Source: Bdellovibrionales bacterium (lineage in GTDB: Bacteria; Bdellovibrionota; Bdellovibrionia; Bdellovibrionales; UBA1609). Taken from it: a stretch of DNA of 10,685 nt. The translations under genes and the position numbers were made by a program. The notes under the pieces were generated by a model. That model was not told where the DNA came from. It worked only from the letters and a program-made list of their open reading frames with translations, and ran no database searches. Below are positions 5,142 to 10,685 of this stretch, one piece after another. The stretch is taken from contig JAPOOY010000235.1 of NCBI GenBank assembly GCA_026713205.1, positions 1 to 10,685 on the forward strand. Reading direction: 5' to 3'. The stretch's first letter is position 1. Every line of letters starts with the position of its first letter.

Positions 5142-6128
5142 TCAATATGTATAGGTATCTGCTTCAAGAGAATTTGTAAAAGCAAGTTCAACAATACCTT
5201 TTGAATTACAAATCCTTACATTATGCCCTTCCTTCACCTTGGAAGGAATAGCATTTCCCTCGTAGCCATCTTGTATTTTTTCCAACCAATATTGTGCGGT
5301 GGCGAAGTTGGCCTTCTGATCTGGAACTGCTGCAGGCAAAATCACAAAATATAATTCCGCGGAAGAATAATCCGGCTTGGAATTTTCAGCTTCAATCATA
5401 ATGGGCATTACAAAAAACCGCGGCAATGGTGGGGGAATCGGTAAAGGTTTTGGCGGCAATGGCAGCTTAGAGTCCTCACCTTCAATCATAATGGGCATTA
5501 CAAAAAACCGTGGCAATGGTGGGGGAATCGGCAAAGGTTTCGGTGGTAATGGCAGCTCACCATCATACTGAAAGAACTCCTCACCACCTGATAAAATAGA
5601 TGCCAGTGATGATTCGCCAGAGGGAGACATAAAGCAGGCGGCTGAAGAGGCAGAATTCTTTTTGAGTTTGACGGCAGAGGACTCTCCCCTAAGAGCGCGC
5701 ATATTTCCTATTTTGGAAAAATATTGAACATTTTGAATCCCTTCCTGATCAAGGCCAAAATTCGGATTCCAATAAGCCCTTAAAGGCATAACAAAAGAAT
5801 GACCTCCATTGTTACTTGAAAAGGCTGCCATTTGTTTCTCAAGCTCATCATTGATAAGCTCCAGAACAGCATTATTCCTCTTTCCATTAAAAAAGGTGTG
5901 AAAATCAACCCCTCCCTTCTCAAAGAGAATCCAAAGACTATCTCCTGCCGCCTGTTCAATGGAGGCGGAGGCTATTGCAGAAGGAAAATAATTTTCTATA
6001 TATTCTTTTTTGAAAAATCCTTGTTCACCCCGATAAAATTTATTTTCATAATACCCCTCATCGGCAAAACAAGACAGACTTACTAAAAACCCTATTAATA
6101 TTCCGGACAGAAATAAGTATTTTTTCAT
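5142..6128 (-). CDS. Secreted protein with proline-rich tandem repeat, function unknown
   Basis: The protein has 328 residues. It has a clear Sec signal peptide, MKKY then a hydrophobic run to LSCFA, with likely signal peptidase I cleavage after Ala22 (CFA-DE). The Cys at 20 does not fit a lipobox. Residues 23-190 are mixed and resemble nothing I know; they contain GHSFVMPLRAYW. Residues 192-221 and 222-251 are two near-identical 30-residue units built of LPLPPKPLPIPPPLPRFFV, MPIMIE and a charged end. The last 75 residues contain YFVILPA, so short FVMP/FVILP strands recur through the protein. GGAGG lies 6 nt before ATG 6128. The gene starts 29 bp after the regulator's stop, so the two are probably co-transcribed. 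A periplasmic or surface protein is likely; the Pro-rich repeats could form a stiff spacer. No enzyme motif is seen. Confidence 0.85.
   Translation of the reverse strand: MKKYLFLSGILIGFLVSLSCFADEGYYENKFYRGEQGFFKKEYIENYFPSAIASASIEQAAGDSLWILFEKGGVDFHTFFNGKRNNAVLELINDELEKQMAAFSSNNGGHSFVMPLRAYWNPNFGLDQEGIQNVQYFSKIGNMRALRGESSAVKLKKNSASSAACFMSPSGESSLASILSGGEEFFQYDGELPLPPKPLPIPPPLPRFFVMPIMIEGEDSKLPLPPKPLPIPPPLPRFFVMPIMIEAENSKPDYSSAELYFVILPAAVPDQKANFATAQYWLEKIQDGYEGNAIPSKVKEGHNVRICNSKGIVELAFTNSLEADTYTY
5376..5555 (-). repeat. Two-unit 90-bp coding tandem repeat
   Basis: Units 5466-5555 and 5376-5465 encode 30 residues each. The first 25 residues are identical, and the DNA of that part differs at five codons, all synonymous (TTG/TTA, CCG/CCA, CCA/CCG, TTA/TTG, CCG/CCA in transcript order). 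The last five residues differ (GEDSK against AENSK). Confidence 0.9.
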
Positions 6129-6157
6129 GTGACACCTCCATTGTTATTTAAGACTTC

Positions 6158-7495
6158 TTATTTAATTAAAATTCTAGCCCCTTCATTTAGATGATACCCT
6201 TTTTTAGTTCTACGAATATAAACGGGGCGACGGCTGTTGTGCTCCACCAATTCCCTGAGCCGTTTAAAGGTAACATAAATTTTGTTATCATGAACCAAAG
6301 GCATATAATCCTGCCTCCAAACTGTTTCCACAAGCTGTTGTTTGGAAAAGGCTGTTCCCGGACGCGAGGCAAGTAAACCCATGATATCCCATAATATATG
6401 TTGATTTTTAAAGCTAATGCAACCCTTTTGTTTTTCCACAATGGAACGATGCTTCCTATCAAAGATTATATCATAATTTTTCTTTAGGTTATCCTTATCT
6501 TGCCGCCGTAAGTTCAATAAATTTTTAACTTCGCGAATCCTATGTCCTAACCTTTTAAAGTTAGTAAAGTCCGTGTATTTTTCCGCCAGTTTTAAAAAGG
6601 TGGCGGCCTGATCCAGATCATTTAATTCTATATAATTTTCTGACATATCAATATACATATAACCCATCAACTGATCACTGTGCAAAATTCTAGCCTTTTC
6701 CAGTGTGTTCAACAGGAGTTGTTCCTTTTGCCTGTAATCCTGCTCAATAAGAGCTCCCATGTATTTAATATGAATATCTATTTTTTCCACAAAAGAAACC
6801 ACCTTACGATGAGCCCATAAAAGCTCTTGCAAGGTCTTTTGATCCTGAGCATTATCCGTTCTGGATTTTTCCTCACGAATCTGATCTTCCATCTGATAAT
6901 AATCCTCCAAAAGCATCCTTACATTTTTCAACTCCTTGCGACACTCATCCATCTGTCTATTCTTGTAATAATAGAAGACATACGCATAAAGACAATACAT
7001 TATATCCAACCTGGCTATAAACTCTTCTATGCGATTATTGCTCTTCTGGCCCTCTAATTCCCGCTTTAAAGCTAAATTCAGAATTCTTTCTAATGCGCGT
7101 GAGATTTCTTTCCTGTTCTGAGTATCCATGGAATAAAAAACCATGACTACAAGAGTTCTGGGATCTTTTTCAATACTGTATTTTTTACATACTGATTCAA
7201 ACTCGGTCTTCATAACTTCCAACTCTTCTTCCTGACATAACTCATGCGAAGCATGAAATAACATATCGTAACAATCAAGATAGCGTGGGAAGTTCTTTTC
7301 CTTTATGAAATGATTTTTGGCCTTTTTTAAATAAGGGATGCTTCCACTAAAATCTCCCTGTTTAAAACGGCTTTTACCTGATTCAAAAAGCTGATTTTGA
7401 GAGGATTGAATGGAATTTGGACCAAGAGGAAGTTGAATCAAACTGTGAGTAAGACTTTGCTCTCCAGAAATTCCAGTGGTACTTGGGCTGTACAT
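6158..7495 (-). CDS. TPR protein with C-terminal OmpR-type winged helix, transcription regulator
   Basis: The protein has 445 residues. The first 30 are Ser/Gln/Gly-rich. Residues 34-70 form a TPR-like helix pair (LFESGKSRFKQGDFSGSIPY), and helical repeats continue to about 330, with another clear unit at 278-308 (YIDMSENYIELNDLDQAATF). Residues 341-440 form a Trans_reg_C-like winged helix: FDRKHRSIVEKQKGCISF, the LLASRPGTAFSKQQLVETVW turn, the recognition-helix region VHDNKIYVTFKRLRELVE (401-418) and the wing YIRRTKKGYHLN. There is no receiver or sensor domain, so the signal is probably read by the TPRs through a protein or peptide partner. The ATG at 7495 has GGGGAG upstream. It lies 29 bp before the secreted-protein gene and may regulate that gene and itself. 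Similar TPR/winged-helix proteins are, as I recall, common in Bdellovibrio relatives. Confidence 0.85.
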   Translation of the reverse strand: MYSPSTTGISGEQSLTHSLIQLPLGPNSIQSSQNQLFESGKSRFKQGDFSGSIPYLKKAKNHFIKEKNFPRYLDCYDMLFHASHELCQEEELEVMKTEFESVCKKYSIEKDPRTLVVMVFYSMDTQNRKEISRALERILNLALKRELEGQKSNNRIEEFIARLDIMYCLYAYVFYYYKNRQMDECRKELKNVRMLLEDYYQMEDQIREEKSRTDNAQDQKTLQELLWAHRKVVSFVEKIDIHIKYMGALIEQDYRQKEQLLLNTLEKARILHSDQLMGYMYIDMSENYIELNDLDQAATFLKLAEKYTDFTNFKRLGHRIREVKNLLNLRRQDKDNLKKNYDIIFDRKHRSIVEKQKGCISFKNQHILWDIMGLLASRPGTAFSKQQLVETVWRQDYMPLVHDNKIYVTFKRLRELVEHNSRRPVYIRRTKKGYHLNEGARILIK

Positions 7496-7533
7496 AAGTC
7501 GTTTCTCCCCATTTACCTTAAATCTGACTGCAC

Positions 7534-7627
7534 CTTACATAAGAATCCTGCTCTTCGTCAATATAAATAATGAAAATGTAAGATTTTCTTTATATTATGA
7601 TAAATAAGGAAGAAAAGTCAATGTAAG
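7534..7627. promoter_or_regulatory. Three ATGTAAG/CTTACAT sites, possible operators
   Basis: CTTACAT at 7534-7540 and ATGTAAG at 7576-7582 and 7621-7627. The last overlaps the regulator's -35 hexamer by one base. Sites two and three are in the same direction, 45 bp apart; the first is inverted. OmpR-type winged helices often bind direct repeats, so autoregulation by the TPR/winged-helix protein is a reasonable guess. Seven-base words recur easily in AT-rich DNA. Confidence 0.35.
7592..7621 (-). promoter_or_regulatory. Probable sigma70-type promoter of the regulator/secreted-protein unit
   Basis: On the minus strand TTGACT (7616-7621) is followed by TAATAT (7592-7597) after 18 bp, or by CATAAT (7594-7599) after 16 bp. 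It lies about 100 bp before ATG 7495. A TTGACG in a poorer context lies further downstream. Confidence 0.6.
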
Positions 7628-7763
7628 AGGAGTAATATAAGATAAAAACCCACTTTTAAATTGAATTTTTCAGAAAAAAACAGAGATTTATGCTTATTTT
7701 TTAAGCAATATGTTGAATCACGCACAAAAAAAGAGCCTTTAGCAAAAATATCCGGAAAAAAGA

Positions 7764-10256
7764 TCAGCTTTGTTCCAACCGTTTTTCTGTTTTTGACAAA
7801 GGGAAAGTTAAATCCGGCTTAAGCCAGGAAGAGGAGGGCGTGGACTTAAAAAGTTGATCAGCAGTTTTGATTTCCAGGGCTTTAACCAGAACCTGATCAA
7901 TATGATTCACAGGGAAAACCTCAATATCCTTCAGGGCCTTTTTTGGAATTTCCTTCAAATCCTTTTGATTATCAGCAGGAATGATAACCGTTTTTATTTG
8001 TGCCCGATGAGCCGCAAGGGTTTTTTCTTTTAACCCTCCAATGGGCAACACCCTTCCTCTTAAAGTGATTTCCCCCGTCATGGCCACAGCCCGGTGTACG
8101 GGAATCCTCAAAATAGCTGATACCAAACTGGTTGTAATGGCAATACCGGCAGAAGGACCGTCCTTTGGTATAGCCCCCTCCGGAACATGAATATGAAAAT
8201 CATGCACCTTAAAAAAATTGTCCTTAATTCCAAACAGCAAACCTCGGGAACGAACATAACTGAGTGAGGCGGAGCAGGATTCCTTCATCACATCTCCCAA
8301 TTGGCCTGTGAGAGTGTATTTTCCCGTTCCCGGCACTACTGCGGCTTCCACAGAAAGGGTATCTCCCCCCACTTCCGTCCAGGCTAATCCCGTTGTCAAA
8401 CCAACCAAGCTCTCCTTTTCCAACTGAGTGAGACGATATCTTCGGGGTCCCAGAAATTTTTCCAAATCCGCTGATTTTTTAACGGATATTTTCCGAGAGG
8501 AAGGAGAGGATGCGCCCTTCTTCTTTGCCTCTTCCTTTTTACCCTTTTTTTCCTCAACAGAAGATTGCGCAATAACCACTTCCTTAACAACTTTTCGTAA
8601 TACTTTTGCCAGAGACCGCTCCAATTGTCTCACCCCGGCCTCTTTGGTGTAATAGCCTATGATTTCTTTCAAAATGGAATCAGAAAATTCCATGGAAAAA
8701 TCCTGTAAGCCATGTTTTTTAACCTGCCGGGGAATAAGATATTTTTTCGCAATATTCACCTTTTCCTCTTCAATATAACCCTCAATGGGTATGACCTCCA
8801 TCCGATCCTGTAGAGGGCCTTTCAGAGAATGAAGGGAGTTGGCTGTACAGATAAATAAAACAGTGGAGAGATCGTAATCCACCTCCAGATAATGATCCTG
8901 AAAAGTATGGTTTTGCTCCGGATCCAATACCTCCAAAAGAGCCGAAGAGGGATCCCCTCTGAAATGAGCTCCACCCATTTTATCCACTTCATCCAAAAGC
9001 ATAACAGGGTTGCCTTTTTTAACTTTTTTTAAAGCTTGAATCACCTTCCCGGGCATGGCTCCCACATAAGTCCTTCTGTGGCCCCGAATTTCCGCTTCAT
9101 CCTGAACACCCCCCAAAGAAATACGGCAAAAAGAGCGATTAAGGCAACGGGCTATGGATTGCGCCAAAGAGGTTTTTCCCACACCGGGAGGACCGACAAA
9201 ACAGATAACAGGGCCTTTGGAATCCTTTGTCATTTGCCGGACAGCCAAATGCTCTAAGATTCGCTCTTTGACCTTTTCAAGCCCCCAATGATCCTGATTT
9301 AAAATATCCTCCGCATTTCGGATATTGCTTTTTTCCTCTGAAAAATCCTTCCAGGGAAGCTCCAGCATCCAATCCAGATAATTTCTCACCACGGTGGCCT
9401 CTGCGCTCATGGGTGACATAAGCTTCAGTTTTCCAAGTTCTTTCTTAAATTTTTCTCCAGCCTCTTCCGTCCATTTTTTCTCCTGGGCTCTCTTTTCCAT
9501 TTCACGAACTTCTTTTTGAAAATCGTCCTTATCCCCCAACTCTTTTTGTATGGCCTGGAGCTGCTCATTGAGGTAATACTCTTTTTGAGATTTTTCCATC
9601 TGTTCCTTAACGCGGGTGCGAATCTTTTTCTCCACCTTAAGAACTTGAATTTCCTTTGTAATGAGCTTTAAAACCTCTTTCAATCGTTTAACCGGATCAT
9701 ACAGCTCCAAAATCTTTTGCTTATCTTCAAATCTCAAACTGAGCTGACTGGCAATCACATCCGCTAATTCACCACAATTGTCTATGGAGGAAATACGAGC
9801 CAACACTTCCGGTGGAATCTGTTTATTGAGCTTGATGTAATTTTCCACCATGGAATAAACCATACGAAGCAAAGCCTCTGCCTCCGCGTTACTGACAATA
9901 GGCTCCTCTAACCTCTCCACATCCACCATCATGCACTTGTTCGCTTCAACAAAATTCTCAATTCTCACACGATAACGCCCCTCAACTATGGTTTTAACTG
10001 TCCCGTCAGGCAGTCTTAAATGCTGAACCACTGAGGCCGCCGTTCCAATATTGTAAATCTGTTTGCCCGAGGGATTATTAATCCGAGCTTCTTTCTGGGA
10101 AGCTAATACAATATCCGTTTTATTGGAGATGGTCTTCTCCAAAGCGGTAATGCTTTTTTCCCGTCCAATGAAAATAGGAAGCATCATGTGAGGGAAAATA
10201 ACCAAATCCCTCAGAGGCAATAAAGGAAGTCTGATTAAATGAGATTTATCCGCCAT
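7764..10256 (-). CDS. lon: Lon ATP-dependent protease
   Basis: The protein has 830 residues, a little longer than the usual ~780-810. LonA proteases unfold and degrade damaged and regulatory proteins in the cytoplasm as hexamers. Seen in order: N-terminal substrate domain ([20 protein letters not shown], 11-30); coiled-coil stretch (about 190-275); AAA+ module with Walker A GPPGVGKT (355-362), Walker [10 protein letters not shown] (418-426) and RTYVGAMPG; then WTEVGG (626-631) and the protease domain with the Ser-Lys dyad Ser702 (PKDGPSAG) and Lys745 ([11 protein letters not shown]), 43 residues apart as in E. coli. Odd: a low-complexity insertion rich in K, E and S (about 566-590) sits between the AAA+ lid and the protease domain. 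No SD precedes ATG 10256, whose upstream -10 is very close. The start is otherwise well supported because family similarity begins within a few residues. Confidence 0.98.
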   Translation of the reverse strand: MADKSHLIRLPLLPLRDLVIFPHMMLPIFIGREKSITALEKTISNKTDIVLASQKEARINNPSGKQIYNIGTAASVVQHLRLPDGTVKTIVEGRYRVRIENFVEANKCMMVDVERLEEPIVSNAEAEALLRMVYSMVENYIKLNKQIPPEVLARISSIDNCGELADVIASQLSLRFEDKQKILELYDPVKRLKEVLKLITKEIQVLKVEKKIRTRVKEQMEKSQKEYYLNEQLQAIQKELGDKDDFQKEVREMEKRAQEKKWTEEAGEKFKKELGKLKLMSPMSAEATVVRNYLDWMLELPWKDFSEEKSNIRNAEDILNQDHWGLEKVKERILEHLAVRQMTKDSKGPVICFVGPPGVGKTSLAQSIARCLNRSFCRISLGGVQDEAEIRGHRRTYVGAMPGKVIQALKKVKKGNPVMLLDEVDKMGGAHFRGDPSSALLEVLDPEQNHTFQDHYLEVDYDLSTVLFICTANSLHSLKGPLQDRMEVIPIEGYIEEEKVNIAKKYLIPRQVKKHGLQDFSMEFSDSILKEIIGYYTKEAGVRQLERSLAKVLRKVVKEVVIAQSSVEEKKGKKEEAKKKGASSPSSRKISVKKSADLEKFLGPRRYRLTQLEKESLVGLTTGLAWTEVGGDTLSVEAAVVPGTGKYTLTGQLGDVMKESCSASLSYVRSRGLLFGIKDNFFKVHDFHIHVPEGAIPKDGPSAGIAITTSLVSAILRIPVHRAVAMTGEITLRGRVLPIGGLKEKTLAAHRAQIKTVIIPADNQKDLKEIPKKALKDIEVFPVNHIDQVLVKALEIKTADQLFKSTPSSSWLKPDLTFPLSKTEKRLEQS

Positions 10257-10265
10257 GGCTCTTGT

Positions 10266-10293
10266 ATTATATAACCTATGAAACGAAAGTCAA
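10266..10293 (-). promoter_or_regulatory. Sigma70-type promoter of lon, very close to the start codon
   Basis: On the minus strand TTGACT (10288-10293), a 16-bp spacer and a perfect TATAAT (10266-10271). Only nine bases separate TATAAT from ATG 10256, so a start point 6-8 nt after the -10 would leave a leader of about 1-4 nt. No sigma32-like or CIRCE element was found. Confidence 0.65.
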
Positions 10294-10380
10294 AAACGAG
10301 GGCTATCCTTGACACAACCGGACCTATTTCCTCTTTTTCAAAAAAGATCAGAAAACTGAAACCAGGACCATACGATTATT

Positions 10381-10512
10381 TTACACACCAAATACCGCCC
10401 CTTTCTTCTTAATTGTCTCTGTAACAACCACTTTACCTTTTAAAGAGGACTTGAACCGTTCTTTTTCTCCCGTCATACCGTTAATAGTATCTCTTTTTGT
10501 GGAGAAATTCAT
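10381..10512 (-). CDS. Possible small basic protein (43 aa)
   Basis: ATG 10512 is preceded by GGAGGAG with 6 nt between (GTAAAC), an ideal SD. The 43-residue product starts MNFSTKRDTINGM and ends KKKGAVFGV; it is Lys-rich with no signal peptide or membrane segment. It ends 125 bp before lon. I do not recognise it. Caution: the SD lies in the flank shared with repeat copy B, where a similar SD-plus-ATG leads only to nine codons. The SD may therefore belong to the repeat and the frame may be chance; a frame of this length is not remarkable by itself. Confidence 0.4.
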   Translation of the reverse strand: MNFSTKRDTINGMTGEKERFKSSLKGKVVVTETIKKKGAVFGV

Positions 10513-10513
10513 T

Positions 10514-10567
10514 GTTTACTCCTCCGGTTTGAAATTTTCCGGTTCTTCATAAGAAAAAACGCTTACA
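10514..10567 (+). repeat. Outer flank of repeat copy C
   Basis: GTTTACTCCTCC, a GGTTTGAAATTTTCCGG block, TTCTTCATAA and CGCTTACA match the flank of copy B closely over its whole length, with small substitutions and a short length difference in the A-rich part. It directly abuts the start of the possible 43-aa gene on the other strand. Confidence 0.78.
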
Positions 10568-10685
10568 CCCTTTATAACAGACTATAGGGGTCAAAAATTC
10601 AAACATGCGTTTTGCCACAGAGCGACCTTTGGTCGCATCTGTGTCAAAGCCGAACTCATTTTTGACCCCTATAGTCTGTTATAAA
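10568..10685 (+). repeat. 121-bp palindromic repeat, copy C (last 3 bp outside the window)
   Basis: The left arm is 10568-10597 and the right arm begins at 10659, running to the window edge; every visible base of the right arm pairs with the left. The inner hairpin lies at 10616-10643 (CACAGA/TCTGTG, then GCGACC/GGTCGC with a 3-nt loop). It differs from copy B at arm position 14 (A here, C in B, T in copy A), with the mirrored base changed each time. Confidence 0.92.

Larger units (their letters stand above)
7496..7763. other. Intergenic region between lon and the regulator gene
   Basis: This AT-rich stretch has no credible gene. It holds the regulator's promoter (7592-7621) and three ATGTAAG-type sites (7534-7627). 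A 6-bp inverted repeat TGCTTA/TAAGCA lies near 7690-7707 without a T-tract. Just after the lon stop a T-rich run follows AAAGGCT on the minus strand, but I see no stem strong enough to call a terminator, so some read-through from lon is possible. Confidence 0.5.

Noticed and set aside
5377..5571. Gly/Asn-rich plus-strand frame with a duplicated segment
   Set aside because: It is the antisense shadow of the proline-rich repeat in the secreted-protein gene, where changes are synonymous in the minus-strand frame.
6062..6128. Secreted protein as a lipoprotein (Cys20 near the signal peptide end)
   Set aside because: The residues before the Cys (S-L-S) do not make a lipobox, and CFA-DE gives a better signal peptidase I site.
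10340..10375. TCAG-TTTT-CTGA stem plus T-run between the small frame and lon as a terminator
   Set aside because: The stem has only four base pairs, too weak to call.
10257..10380. Heat-shock (sigma32 or CIRCE) control upstream of lon
   Set aside because: I found no CTTGAA...CCCCAT arrangement and no TTAGCACTC inverted repeat; the visible promoter is sigma70-like.
1164..10685. Repeats at 1164, 4811 and 10568 as a CRISPR array
   Set aside because: The copies are kilobases apart, in mixed orientation and 121 bp long; there are no regular spacers and no cas genes.
1..10685. tRNA or rRNA genes
   Set aside because: No cloverleaf-like segment with a TTCGA arm and no rRNA-like stretch was seen on either strand when reading the intergenic regions.

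Overview
The window looks like chromosome from an AT-rich, Gram-negative bacterium. Pal, a CpoB/YbgF-like TPR protein, two likely lipoproteins and MurG all point to a diderm cell envelope. A TPR protein with a C-terminal winged helix, and a DUF4398 lipoprotein next to Pal, recall Bdellovibrionota and other former deltaproteobacteria; this placement is inference from style, not proof. Almost all genes lie on the minus strand, so the order of transcription runs from high to low coordinates.

Layout in that order: repeat copy C at the right edge (10568-10685, cut 3 bp short); a possible 43-aa small gene (10381-10512); lon (7764-10256) with its own sigma70-like promoter placed so close to the ATG that the mRNA may be nearly leaderless; a 268-bp spacer with a promoter and three ATGTAAG-type sites; a two-gene unit of a TPR/winged-helix regulator (6158-7495) and a secreted protein with a two-unit proline-rich tandem repeat (5142-6128); a 417-bp gap holding repeat copy B, an extra hairpin and a degraded copy D; one plus-strand gene of unknown function (4260-4724); then an envelope operon pal - DUF4398 lipoprotein - cpoB-like - tsaD (4098 down to 1354), tightly packed with overlaps; a 480-bp gap with repeat copy A; and murG (1-873), whose 3' end lies outside the window.

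The envelope operon encodes the peptidoglycan-binding lipoprotein and a periplasmic TPR partner. MurG makes lipid II for the same wall. TsaD, the tRNA t6A enzyme, appears to share the pal transcript. Lon is the general ATP-dependent quality-control protease.

The most unusual content is a 121-bp repeat present in three intact copies and one degraded copy. Each intact copy has 30-bp terminal arms that pair perfectly with each other, yet the arm sequence differs between copies, with every change mirrored on the other side. The 61-bp interior is almost invariant. That is the reverse of what an ordinary MITE shows. Also notable are low-complexity insertions at linkers of MurG, TsaD and Lon, and a MurG that lacks two residues normally invariant near the acceptor site.
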